A stretch of DNA of 42,913 nt from a virus, in the IMG/VR virus record IMGVR_UViG_3300031825_000024, positions 1 through 42,913 of that record. One strand, 5' to 3'. The notes below the pieces were generated by a model. That model was not told the origin of the DNA. It did not search any database and saw nothing but the letters and a program-made list of their open reading frames with translations. The position numbers and the translations under genes were made by a program. Below are positions 31,591 through 37,997 of the stretch, piece by piece. Every line of letters starts with the position of its first letter. Position 1 is the stretch's first letter.

Positions 31591-32967
31591 TCACCTCAGT
31601 CCGTACAGCTCATAATCGAGCGTCGAAATGTTCCCATTTGAGAATGCAATCCGAATGTTTGTCACGCGACCGGAAGTAGTCAGAATGCCGACGTTTTCTT
31701 GTTGAACAATAAGACCGTTGTAGAACAGTGTCTTACCAACACACGTTGCCCGATAGCTCGTCGCTCCTGGATTTATCTCTAGAGTTGCTTGGGAAAAAGT
31801 GCCCCCAGAGGTTACGCCATTGGCAACCGGGATGTACGACCCACTGAACCCGCTATCGTTGTTGCTTGTCCTTCCCGGCGCGCTGGCCGCGGTGCTGATC
31901 CCGTAGAGGAACTGCCAAGCGTAATCGGACGAGCCGGCCGGGTAGGTAGAGCCGTTGTCCAGGCTGAACCGCGCAAGCAGTATACCGCCCGTCACGGCCG
32001 GGTTGAAGTTCCGCAGGCTCAGGTGGAAAACTCGATACGAGGACGAAAGAGCCAGATCGAGCGCAGCGGTGCTCGTCACAGTGCCGCCCGAGACCTTGTC
32101 CACGGCCGCTGGCGATACGGCGGCCCACGACCCACTGGCATGCAGGAACTTGTCATCCGCAGCATCGCCAGCGGCCGGCGCCGGAACGAGCCCCTGCGTA
32201 CCGCCGGAGCCGGCGTCTCCGCCGAATGCGACGACATCGATGTTCTCTCGCGCCTGCAGCTTCTCGCCGGCCGATAGCGACTGCGCGACGTCCCAGCGGA
32301 CAGATCCTGTCCCATCACCGACGACATTGGCCGCCTCCAACGCGCTTGCCGCCGCAGCGTCGGCGCTGGCGTCCGCCGCCACCGCGCTTGCCGCACTCGC
32401 ATCGGCGAAGCCCGAAGCATCGGTGACGTAGCCGCTCGCAGCGGTCGCGAAACCGGAGGCATCGGTGACGTAGCCACTCGCCTCGGACGCTGACGCGGCC
32501 GACGCCGAAGCGCTCCCCGACGCGGCCAGGGCAGACGCCGCCGCTTCCGCGGCCGACGCAGCCGCATCCGCAGTGATCGCCGCGAAATCGGCAACCTCTT
32601 CCCACGTCGCGGAGTCGACATCGGGCCGGTTTGCGTTGCTCGAAAGGTGCGCCGCCAGCGCACGATAGAACTTGCTGTCGTAGGTGACGCCGTCGCTCAG
32701 GACGTAATTCTGGCCGGACGCCCACGGCCCGCGAAGCGTGAAGCCGACCGACAGCGACGGAGACAGCGAGTCCTGCGTGACGATGCCGTTCTTGAGTGCG
32801 CCATCGTCGCGCTGGATCTCCGCCAGGTTCGCCAGCGTCTGGTCGAGCGTGACCTTGACCGAGTTGAACTCGTTATCGACCTCATCGGCCGGCAACGGCG
32901 CCGTCGGAGTCAGCGCCTGCTGGTCAGCGAAGTTGAACTGGCGGTTGTAGGGGGTCGGCTGCGCCAT
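31591..32967 (-). CDS. Tail fibre protein
   Basis: 458 aa. The N-terminus (YNRQFNFADQQALTPTAPLP, then DEVDNEFNSVKVTLDQTLANL) is a virion-attachment domain common in podoviral fibres. RGPWASGQNYVLSDGVTYDS resembles a carbohydrate-binding-like repeat. Residues about 140-215 are Ala/Ser repeats such as ASGYVTDASGFATAASGYV, probably a trimeric shaft. The C-terminal ~190 residues are Gly/Ser/Thr-rich beta structure, the likely receptor-binding tip. It has its own operator-bearing promoter. Confidence 0.8.
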   Translation of the reverse strand: MAQPTPYNRQFNFADQQALTPTAPLPADEVDNEFNSVKVTLDQTLANLAEIQRDDGALKNGIVTQDSLSPSLSVGFTLRGPWASGQNYVLSDGVTYDSKFYRALAAHLSSNANRPDVDSATWEEVADFAAITADAAASAAEAAASALAASGSASASAASASEASGYVTDASGFATAASGYVTDASGFADASAASAVAADASADAAAASALEAANVVGDGTGSVRWDVAQSLSAGEKLQARENIDVVAFGGDAGSGGTQGLVPAPAAGDAADDKFLHASGSWAAVSPAAVDKVSGGTVTSTAALDLALSSSYRVFHLSLRNFNPAVTGGILLARFSLDNGSTYPAGSSDYAWQFLYGISTAASAPGRTSNNDSGFSGSYIPVANGVTSGGTFSQATLEINPGATSYRATCVGKTLFYNGLIVQQENVGILTTSGRVTNIRIAFSNGNISTLDYELYGLR

Positions 32968-33019
32968 CGGGGGTCTTTTCGCGATGCGAGCCGGAGGCGA
33001 GACGGCAGGATGACGCCAA

Positions 33020-33059
33020 TTGTCGCCTTCAATCTAGCCCCAAAAGGCGACAAAAGCAA
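33020..33059 (-). promoter_or_regulatory. Tail-fibre promoter with two operator copies
   Basis: On the minus strand: -35 TTGCTT (33059-33054), 17-bp spacer, -10 TAGATT (33036-33031). The spacer is the motif TTGTCGCCTTTTG (33053-33041) plus four bases. A second copy in the opposite orientation, TTGTCGCCTTCAA (33020-33032 on the plus strand), starts at the -10 and covers the likely transcription start. Confidence 0.75.
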
Positions 33060-33063
33060 CAAA

Positions 33064-33804
33064 TCAGGCGGAAGGCGCTCCGACCAACAGCGGCGACGAC
33101 ATCCCCGCCAGAATTTTCGCCAAATCCGGCTTTTTCGTCGCCATATGCGGCTTTTGGAGCGGCTGTTGGGCGATCTGCGGCTGTTGCTGCGCGGCCTGCT
33201 GCTGACTCGCCGCAAATTGGCTCAGCGCGGAGGTGAACGCGCTCGCCAGACTCGGCTCTTCGGCCTGCGGGGCCGTAAGCATCTCCGCCGGGACCGACTG
33301 ACCGACCATCGACGGCGCCGCGGCGCCTCCGGGAGCCGCAGGCCCAACGGCGGGGCCGCCCGCCGCGGCGGGTAGCATCATCGCCTTGGCGCCGCGCGCG
33401 CCGGCAGGCTCAATATGCCAATTTTCATGGCTCATCGGGAAATTCAGGCCATACTTGGCGGCGTTTTCATGCGCGTACTGGACAGCCGCCTTGTATTCAG
33501 GAGACCCCTTCGGCGCCCCGAAATCCAGGTCGACGGCCTCGCCATGGTTGTGCTTGGACCGTCCAGGGGGCGCGACCCATTTTCGCGCCGCGGCCTCGGA
33601 GCCGTATTTGGCCACGGCAGCGGAGTAGAGCTGCGCCTGGCGCTCAGGACTGCGATAGGCGGACCGAATGCCAAGGCGCCCCTTCAACTCGGGCGGCGCG
33701 TTCTCAACCAGATTGGCCAGGGCCTCGGCAAAGCTGCTCTGCAGCCCCGTCAGGTCTTCGCGTGTCTTGCCGCCGCGCAAATATGGGATGAGCCGATCAA
33801 CCAT
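33064..33804 (-). CDS. M15 family (VanY/D,D-carboxypeptidase-like) peptidase
   Basis: 246 aa. GRLGIRSAYRSPERQAQLYS, then GRSKHNHGEAVDLDFG and SHENWHIEPAGARGAK give the His-Asp-His zinc site and overall pattern of M15 peptidoglycan peptidases. The C-terminal ~110 residues are Ala/Pro/Gln-rich and probably disordered. It follows the small-terminase side and precedes the tail fibre gene, away from the lysis cassette, so a virion-associated lysin that opens peptidoglycan at infection is likely. A second lysis enzyme is the alternative. The promoter's -10 is 6 nt from the ATG. Confidence 0.82.
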   Translation of the reverse strand: MVDRLIPYLRGGKTREDLTGLQSSFAEALANLVENAPPELKGRLGIRSAYRSPERQAQLYSAAVAKYGSEAAARKWVAPPGRSKHNHGEAVDLDFGAPKGSPEYKAAVQYAHENAAKYGLNFPMSHENWHIEPAGARGAKAMMLPAAAGGPAVGPAAPGGAAAPSMVGQSVPAEMLTAPQAEEPSLASAFTSALSQFAASQQQAAQQQPQIAQQPLQKPHMATKKPDLAKILAGMSSPLLVGAPSA

Positions 33805-33810
33805 GGCGAC

Positions 33811-33839
33811 ATCCTAGCGCAAAAGGCGACAAAAGCGAA
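33811..33839 (-). promoter_or_regulatory. M15 peptidase promoter with operator in the spacer, leaderless layout
   Basis: On the minus strand: -35 TTCGCT (33839-33834), 17-bp spacer containing TTGTCGCCTTTTG (33832-33820), -10 TAGGAT (33816-33811), then six bases GTCGCC and the ATG at 33804. The block CTTTTGTCGCCTTTTG plus GCTAG is shared with the tail-fibre promoter 0.8 kb away. Confidence 0.7.
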
Positions 33840-33841
33840 GA

Positions 33842-33880
33842 CCCCTGGGCTCGGCGCCTTTCAGCGCGTACTGCCAGGGG
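33842..33880 (-). terminator. Possible terminator upstream of the M15 promoter
   Basis: CCCCTGG / CCAGGGG arms enclose a 25-nt loop with a smaller GCGC/GGCGC stem. On the minus strand the hairpin is followed by TCTTCGCTTTT, which runs into the M15 promoter. It would end transcripts of 33997-34188. The gap 33805-33996 otherwise shows only a dubious 28-codon plus-strand frame. Confidence 0.4.
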
Positions 33881-33996
33881 CCTTGCTGCGGAAGTCGACC
33901 AGAATGCGGGTACATGAACGCTCCCGAGAAGAGGCCCGTTCCGGTCTTGTATGCCCTGACCCTTCGCGCTGGCCAGAGAAGGTACCCTCTTCCCGG

Positions 33997-34188
33997 TTAA
34001 ACCTGGTCTTCGGCCACGGGTGGCGCGATCTGCGGGATTTCACGCCAAATGGCGTCTTCGACGGGGACGAGCTCGATGGGCGCCGCGTCCGATTGCTGCG
34101 CGGCCTGCGCCTTGCGCGCGTGGTGCGGGTCGTCGAAAACGTTCAACAGGTGGATCGCCAGGGACGCGTTGTAGGCCGAGAAGGTCAT
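33997..34188 (-). CDS. 63-residue hypothetical protein
   Basis: Starts MTFSAYNASLAIHLLNVFDD at the ATG at 34188, chosen because AGGGAG lies eight nt upstream and the longer upstream frame runs through a structured non-coding region. The C-terminal half is acidic with prolines (IELVPVEDAIWREIPQIAPP). No family recognised. It is an isolated gene between the M15 peptidase and small terminase regions. Confidence 0.55.
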   Translation of the reverse strand: MTFSAYNASLAIHLLNVFDDPHHARKAQAAQQSDAAPIELVPVEDAIWREIPQIAPPVAEDQV

Positions 34189-34213
34189 TCGCTGCTCCCT
34201 TTGTGAAATCGTA

Positions 34214-34336
34214 GTCGACGCGGCACGCTTAGGGATCGAACCTGCACACCCTTCGCTGTTGCTGTCATGCACCTACCAGGCATTGTCTGGTCACTGGTGG
34301 ATCCGGCTTCACGGACCTGGGCTAGTGGCCGCGTCG
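34214..34336 (-). other. Structured element: 10-bp terminal inverted repeat around a tRNA-like interior
   Basis: TCGACGCGGC (34214-34223) pairs perfectly with GCCGCGTCGA (34327-34336). On the minus strand the interior has ACCAG-ACAATGC-CTGGT, a 5-bp stem with 7-nt loop as in an anticodon arm, and GGTTCGATCCC resembling a T loop. But the T stem does not pair, the loop lacks U33, and the span is 119-123 nt, so it is not a functional tRNA. It may be a degenerate tRNA or another structured RNA. Confidence 0.4.
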
Positions 34337-34343
34337 ATAGGAG

Positions 34344-34372
34344 ACATTTTGCACGAAAAGCGACATCGGTCA
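34344..34372 (-). promoter_or_regulatory. Candidate promoter with operator in the spacer
   Basis: On the minus strand: -35 TTGACC (34372-34367), 17-bp spacer with ATGTCGCTTTTCG (34365-34353), -10 AAAATG (34349-34344), which is weak. The block GTCGCTTTTYGTGCAAAAT is shared with the small-terminase region at 35110-35128. Transcription would run into the structured element at 34214-34336 and the gene at 33997-34188. Confidence 0.45.
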
Positions 34373-34431
34373 ACGCGGGATTTGATGGGAACTTCGAACT
34401 GGTAGCTTTGCGCTGATGCAGTCTGGAATGA

Positions 34432-34470
34432 CCGAAAAGCTAAAAACTTTGCAAAAATGCAAATTTTAGC
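34432..34470 (-). terminator. A/T-rich hairpin terminator downstream of the small terminase gene
   Basis: On the minus strand GCTAAAATTTGCA pairs with TGCAAA-GT-TTTTAGC (two-nt bulge) around a TTTT loop, followed by TTTTCGG. It lies 108 nt after the small-terminase stop. A second hairpin, TCGCCTA-CCC-TAGGCGA (34558-34574), sits four nt after that stop. Confidence 0.55.
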
Positions 34471-34577
34471 GGGCAGGCTCCGGCGTCCGGAAGCAACGCG
34501 CTCCGCCCCCTCCCCCAGGGGTCGGGCTCGGCTTTTCGGGGTCGAGCAAGACGGGTGTCGCCTACCCTAGGCGAAGA

Positions 34578-35075
34578 CTATTCAAGTGGATCAAGGGCTT
34601 GTTCATCATCGTCTCTAATAACTGGCGTGATATCGACCGCTTGGGCTGCCCTCTGCGCCTCGAGCTGCTCGACCAGGCGCTCGAGTTCTTGGATCGAACG
34701 TTCCGCCAATGGAACGTCTGTTCCATCCGATCGACCGGGTCGTTTCGGGTCCGAAACATAAGCAGCCCTGTCCAGAATCGTCTTCGCGGCGTCCACTCGA
34801 GCGCCCGCTGGCGCCTTCTCATCCTGCATCACTTTGTCCAAAACCGTGAGCGCAACGGGTGCCATGTGCTGCAGGCGACGCGTCGTCTCTATGCGGATCG
34901 CGGCGGCAATGCGCGGCCGCCTGGCAATGGCGCGCCCTTGCACGTCCGGCTGGGCGTAGCCGGCCAGCTTGGCCGCTTCGTTCGCGTCGCCGAGCCGCAC
35001 GAAATGCGATACAAACTCATCTTCCCTGTCTGTCATCTCGGGCATGAGATCACGCAAAGCGGGCGGTTTGGTCAT
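34578..35075 (-). CDS. terS: Terminase small subunit
   Basis: 165 aa. TDREDEFVSHFVRLGDANEA, then AAKLAGYAQPDVQGRAIARR is the DNA-binding helix-turn-helix typical of phage small terminases; RRLQHMAPVALTVLDKVMQD, then GARVDAAKTILDRAAYV is the oligomerisation helix pair. It selects phage DNA for packaging. It is separated from terL by about 6.4 kb and has a separate promoter, unusual because terS and terL are normally adjacent. AAGGAGA precedes the ATG. Confidence 0.85.
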   Translation of the reverse strand: MTKPPALRDLMPEMTDREDEFVSHFVRLGDANEAAKLAGYAQPDVQGRAIARRPRIAAAIRIETTRRLQHMAPVALTVLDKVMQDEKAPAGARVDAAKTILDRAAYVSDPKRPGRSDGTDVPLAERSIQELERLVEQLEAQRAAQAVDITPVIRDDDEQALDPLE

Positions 35076-35096
35076 GGAAATCTCCTTGTTTCAATG

Positions 35097-35125
35097 ACTT
35101 TAGCCGCTTGTCGCTTTTTGTGCAA
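35097..35125 (-). promoter_or_regulatory. Small-terminase promoter with operator in the spacer
   Basis: On the minus strand: -35 TTGCAC (35125-35120), 17-bp spacer, -10 TAAAGT (35102-35097). The spacer carries TTGTCGCTTTTTG as read on the plus strand (35108-35120). The ATG follows after a 21-nt leader with AAGGAGA. Confidence 0.7.
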
Positions 35126-35133
35126 AATAGCGC

Positions 35134-35163
35134 TTGACGCGTCTGTCGCCTTCTGTGCATTCT
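35134..35163 (+). promoter_or_regulatory. Divergent plus-strand promoter with operator in the spacer
   Basis: -35 TTGACG (35134-35139), 18-bp spacer holding CTGTCGCCTTCTG (35143-35155), -10 CATTCT (35158-35163). It would drive the small accessory genes from 35223 to 36827. It is back to back with the small-terminase promoter. Confidence 0.5.
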
Positions 35164-35222
35164 CCAATTGTCGAAAGGGAGACGCCCTGCCGACCACCAT
35201 AGCAAAATAGGAGATACCGCCC

Positions 35223-35342
35223 ATGAAGATCGAACCCCGCAGGAGGCAGGACCTCCCCAAGCGCATCCGTTCGCAGGCCCGCAAAGCAGCCGCCATGTAC
35301 GGCAAGCGCGCCTACCTGTTCTCCGGCGCCGCGGGCAAGTGA
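35223..35342 (+). CDS. 39-residue basic protein
   Basis: MKIEPRRRQDLPKRIRSQAR, then KAAAMYGKRAYLFSGAAGK; about one third Arg/Lys. GGAG lies about ten nt upstream. It is the first gene after the divergent promoter and likely binds nucleic acid or a partner by charge. No family recognised. Confidence 0.55.
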   Translation: MKIEPRRRQDLPKRIRSQARKAAAMYGKRAYLFSGAAGK

Positions 35343-35349
35343 GGGCGCC

Positions 35350-35751
35350 ATGGTCAAGCCGGACATCCGCTTCTGTGATCTCCCCATCGGTCGGCATTTC
35401 GAGTTCAGCAACTCCGAAACGTTCTCTTCCATCTGCAAGAAAACATCGCCGCTTTGCTACACTTGGCAAGACGGCGATGGCCAGGAACTTAATTCCCGCG
35501 TCACAAATCCCCTGCATGTGTGGGTGCGCCCTATGCCGACGCCTCTTGGGCCGGGCGTCAAGAACCCGACTTTCAGCCACTTCAACGTCTGTTTCGCTGA
35601 TGTGTGGGTCGGCGAACGCTTCCTGTATAACGGAAACGTCTGGTGCAAGCGCTCAAGCCGTACCGCAACCGGTATAAGCGAGGGCTTGCCGAAATTGGCT
35701 TATTTCCGCGTCAACGACATGTGCAAGCCCGCGATCGGTCTCACGCCATGA
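35350..35751 (+). CDS. Hypothetical phage protein with two DLPIG/DVWVG-type motifs
   Basis: 133 aa. Two similar beta segments occur: FCDLPIGRHFEFSNSETFSS near the start and FADVWVGERFLYNGNVWCKR later, followed by SSRTATGISEG. This G-x-x-F...Y/W-x-K-x-S-x-x-x-A pattern is a small phage domain seen in several siphophage and podophage hypotheticals. Internal duplication is likely. Function unknown. Part of the plus-strand accessory operon. Confidence 0.65.
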   Translation: MVKPDIRFCDLPIGRHFEFSNSETFSSICKKTSPLCYTWQDGDGQELNSRVTNPLHVWVRPMPTPLGPGVKNPTFSHFNVCFADVWVGERFLYNGNVWCKRSSRTATGISEGLPKLAYFRVNDMCKPAIGLTP

Positions 35752-35889
35752 GAAAAGCCGAGATAATCGCAATAACCATGGTCGAATGCTGATTTCGCTC
35801 ACGGCCTAACAAACAACCAACCCGCCAAACCTTCAACGCAACAAGCAACGCGCCCGGCAGGGCCAGCGCGAACGGGAAAGCTCATTCCA

Positions 35890-36186
35890 ATGCGTCAAGC
35901 AATCTCAACCAAGTTCCTCGGCCCGACCGACAGCCGCGGCGCCCGCGTCAAGGCGGCCTGCGAGGCCGGATCCTTGACGGCGCCCTGGGATTACAGCCTC
36001 GGCATCGAGGCCAACCACGCGCATGCAGCGCGAGATCTGGCCATGAAGCTTGGCTGGGCAGGGCACTGGTACGGCGGGGGGCTGTCCGGCGCAGGCTTCG
36101 TCTTCGTCATGGCAGCCAAAGGGATGTCGGATTTCGCCATTTGGAACGACGGCGCCGGCAATCTCGTCGCGAGCAAGGCCGTCTAG
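35890..36186 (+). CDS. Conserved hypothetical phage protein
   Basis: 98 aa. ISTKFLGPTDSRGARVKAAC, then WDYSLGIEANHAHAARDLAM and KLGWAGHWYGGGLSGAGFVF. The pattern TKFLGPTxxRGxRxKA...NHxxAAxxLxxKLGW is common in short accessory proteins of many phages and plasmids. No biochemical function is known. About 140 nt of non-coding sequence precedes it with no clear promoter. Confidence 0.7.
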   Translation: MRQAISTKFLGPTDSRGARVKAACEAGSLTAPWDYSLGIEANHAHAARDLAMKLGWAGHWYGGGLSGAGFVFVMAAKGMSDFAIWNDGAGNLVASKAV

Positions 36187-36188
36187 CC

Positions 36189-36299
36189 ATGAACCCCGAA
36201 ACCCTCGCAGGCCTTGCAATCGGCTTCCTGGCGATCCTGTTCGTCGGCGTCATCGCAAACCACGTCGAAGCTGTTCGCGAATATGAAAGGCGCAAGTGA
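36189..36299 (+). CDS. 36-residue single-span membrane protein
   Basis: MNPETLAGLAIGFLAILFVG, then VIANHVEAVREYERRK: one membrane helix and a charged cytoplasmic tail. It starts two nt after the preceding stop and overlaps the next start (TGATG). Function unknown. Confidence 0.6.
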   Translation: MNPETLAGLAIGFLAILFVGVIANHVEAVREYERRK

Positions 36300-36568
36300 T
36301 GGCAACGCACACCCCCGGCCCTTGGCGCTACGAGGCTTCAACAAAGACCATCCGCAGCCAGCCCGCGAATTATTGGCTCGCGTCTATGAACAGCTGGGAT
36401 GGCGCCGTCGACCACGACGCAAATGCACGCATCATTGCTGCTGCGCCGGATCTCATGGCAGCGTGCCGCGCCGTTCTGGATGAGTTCCCCGCGTTTGATA
36501 GCAAGCGGATCGAGAGCGTCAAAAACATCTGCCGCGCCGCGATCACCAAAGCCGAGGGCCGGTCATGA
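36299..36568 (+). CDS. Conserved hypothetical phage protein (HTPGPWRYE / AARIIAAAPDL type)
   Basis: 89 aa. MATHTPGPWRYEASTKTIRS at the N-terminus and DANARIIAAAPDLMAACRAV in the middle are the two signatures of a very widespread small phage protein (typically TPGPW...NARLIAAAPDLLAAL). Function has not been established. It overlaps the genes on both sides by a few nt. Confidence 0.75.
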   Translation: MATHTPGPWRYEASTKTIRSQPANYWLASMNSWDGAVDHDANARIIAAAPDLMAACRAVLDEFPAFDSKRIESVKNICRAAITKAEGRS

Positions 36569-36747
36569 CCAACTTCCAAGCCACGATCCGCGCCGCTCAG
36601 ATCTATCTGTTCCTCGGCCGGCACGACAAGGCGCTCGCCTCCCTGCGCCTCGCCCTGCCCGAGGCAAACCGCTTGAGCCCGTCGCACCGCCGCGTCACCC
36701 TGCGCGCGATGAACTGGACCCGAGCTGCAGCCAAGGGCATCGGATGA
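36565..36747 (+). CDS. 60-residue hypothetical helical protein
   Basis: MTNFQATIRAAQIYLFLGRH, then DKALASLRLALPEANRLSPS. Predicted to be two or three helices resembling a single TPR-like hairpin. Overlaps both neighbours by 4 nt. Function unknown. Confidence 0.55.
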   Translation: MTNFQATIRAAQIYLFLGRHDKALASLRLALPEANRLSPSHRRVTLRAMNWTRAAAKGIG

Positions 36748-36827
36748 TAGCGGCCGCATCCTGCCTCCTTCGCTTCTTGGCAACATCGGCCTTCCTGGCC
36801 TGGCTCGCCACCCTGATACTGAGATAA
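36744..36827 (+). CDS. 27-residue membrane peptide ending the accessory operon
   Basis: MIAAASCLLRFLATSAFLAW, then LATLILR: almost entirely hydrophobic. The ATG overlaps the preceding stop (ATGA), and its own TAA is part of the terminator stem that follows. Confidence 0.45.
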   Translation: MIAAASCLLRFLATSAFLAWLATLILR

Positions 36828-36855
36828 GGCCGCCGCAAGGTGGCCTTATCCTTTT
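36824..36855 (+). terminator. Rho-independent terminator, probably bidirectional
   Basis: An 11-bp stem (ATAAGGCCGCC / GGTGGCCTTAT, one G-U pair) with GCAA tetraloop, followed by CCTTTT. It lies exactly between the convergent plus-strand accessory operon and the minus-strand winged-helix gene. Confidence 0.8.
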
Positions 36856-37400
36856 CGCGCCGCCCGCAGAGCCCTCCGTCGCGCCGTAGCGGCCTGCAGG
36901 CGGGCAAAGCCGGCATCCTCCTTGGCCTCCCCCATGCGAGCCTGGATATCTCCGCACACGGCCTCCCCTGCCCTTGTGAGACGCCATAGGAACTTGGGCT
37001 GCGGTGTCACCAGCCCGTTCCCCTTCGGTATGGACGCGGAGTCCTCATTCTCGGCCCGCTCGACAAGCCCTTTCCTCGCGCAATGCGCCATGACCCACTG
37101 CGCCGTCTGTGTCGTCATATTGGCCCGCTTGCCGATGTCGCTATGGGCCAGCCACTCGCCACTCGCCAGCGCCAGCAACGCCCTGTCCCGATCGCTCTCG
37201 CCCCATCGGCCTTTCGGCTCTCCCCGAGCGCGCATCTCGGCCCGCTTCGCGATCGACCTGGCGATGACGGCTTTCTTCGCCCGGTTCGCCGGGTGCTTCT
37301 CTTTCATCGTCACCTTGCGCGCTTCCATCCGCGCCGCATGACGAGCCGCATCGGCCAGCAGGATCGCCCGCGTCACATCGTCGATCAGGTCATCGCTCAC
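36846..37400 (-). CDS. Winged-helix DNA-binding protein
   Basis: 184 aa. A basic N-terminal helical region (KEKHPANRAKKAVIARSIAK) precedes a winged helix: ALLALASGEWLAHSDIGKRA, NMTTQTAQWVMAHCARKGLV and a KFLWRLTRAGEAV wing. The C-terminus is basic (ARRRALRAARKG). The gene lies directly beside the CGGGTGAG repeat array and the prim-pol helicase, so it may be the initiator or regulator that binds that array. This is inference from position; the fold assignment is from motifs. Confidence 0.65.
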   Translation of the reverse strand: MSDDLIDDVTRAILLADAARHAARMEARKVTMKEKHPANRAKKAVIARSIAKRAEMRARGEPKGRWGESDRDRALLALASGEWLAHSDIGKRANMTTQTAQWVMAHCARKGLVERAENEDSASIPKGNGLVTPQPKFLWRLTRAGEAVCGDIQARMGEAKEDAGFARLQAATARRRALRAARKG

Positions 37401-37520
37401 GTCCGCGAACCTCGCCGCTCGGGATTAAAATAAATAGGGCATTTTGCCAGGGATTTCATCTCCGATCCTGTCGGCATTTTCGACACGCAACGTTTACTCG
37501 GGACCGGCGGGAGTGAGGTC

Positions 37521-37748
37521 TCCTCACCCGCCTAGGGTTACGTAGTAAGGGTAATCGGGTGAGACACGTAAAACGTTGAAATCATTGAATATAGTCTCAC
37601 CCGACACCACGGGTGAGACGAAAAGCCGGGTGAGGAAGGAGATGCGCCCCATAAAACTCTTATTCTTCAATAGCTTGGCTCATCTCACCCGACCCCGGAA
37701 ATCGGGTGAGAGCCGGGTGAGAGATCGGATTTTCGATCTCGGGTGAGA
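37521..37748. repeat. Iteron-like array, nine copies of CGGGTGAG(A/G), candidate origin
   Basis: Copies at 37521-37530(-), 37556-37565(+), 37594-37603(-), 37610-37619(+), 37627-37635(+), 37683-37691(-), 37703-37711(+), 37714-37722(+) and 37740-37748(+). Two pairs form perfect 10-bp inverted repeats: GTCTCACCCG/CGGGTGAGAC (spacer 6) and TCTCACCCGA/TCGGGTGAGA (spacer 9). An A/T-rich stretch (37568-37594) lies between copies 2 and 3 and another at 37424-37446. The array runs into the 3' end of the next minus-strand gene. Iterons plus A/T-rich DNA beside a helicase gene suggest a replication origin. Confidence 0.75.
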
Positions 37749-37986
37749 CGCGATTTCGGTACTCATCTATTTTCAGAAATTCATTGTGCGCATTTATCGG
37801 GTTTATTCCGTCGCGCACGACGAGGGTGTTGAAGTCGATGAAAACCTGCTCCGCCGGTGACACAACAAAAGCGCCGCCAACCGAATATCGGAGGTGCGAT
37901 GTCAGGCCATTGCGATCCGGCCACGGCACGACCATCACCTCCTTTGTGTCGACGCTCCAGGCGACCATCATATCTGCGTATCGCAT
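37660..37986 (-). CDS. Hypothetical protein upstream of the iteron array
   Basis: 108 aa from the ATG at 37986, with GGAGG seven nt upstream. MRYADMMVAWSVDTKEVMVV, then YSVGGAFVVSPAEQVFIDFN. The last ~30 residues are encoded by repeat-containing DNA (SHPALTRFPGSGEM). Predicted mixed alpha/beta, unknown family. It starts 12 nt after the prim-pol gene, so is likely co-transcribed with it. Confidence 0.6.
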   Translation of the reverse strand: MRYADMMVAWSVDTKEVMVVPWPDRNGLTSHLRYSVGGAFVVSPAEQVFIDFNTLVVRDGINPINAHNEFLKIDEYRNRVSPEIENPISHPALTRFPGSGEMSQAIEE

Positions 37987-37997
37987 TGCTGCCTCCT

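Larger units (their letters stand above)
34189..34577. other. 389-bp non-coding region with a tRNA-like fold and terminators
   Basis: No coding frame is credible here. It contains a 10-bp perfect inverted repeat spanning 34214-34336, an operator-bearing weak promoter (34344-34372), an A/T-rich hairpin (34439-34470) and a small hairpin directly after the small-terminase stop (34558-34574). It separates the small terminase gene from the M15/tail fibre group. Confidence 0.6.

Noticed and set aside
33914-34000. 28-codon plus-strand frame MNAPEKRPVPVLYAL...
   Set aside because: No ribosome binding site, convergent overlap with the stop of the minus-strand gene, and too short to support.
34214-34336. 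Functional tRNA gene
   Set aside because: The 10-bp closing stem and a T-loop-like motif are present, but the T stem does not pair, position 33 is not U, and the span is too long.
35752-35889. Gene or promoter in the 138-bp gap before 35890
   Set aside because: Only very short frames, no motif copy and no credible -35/-10 pair were seen.
37521-37748. CRISPR array
   Set aside because: Repeats are only 9-10 bp, occur in both orientations with irregular spacing, and there are no cas genes.
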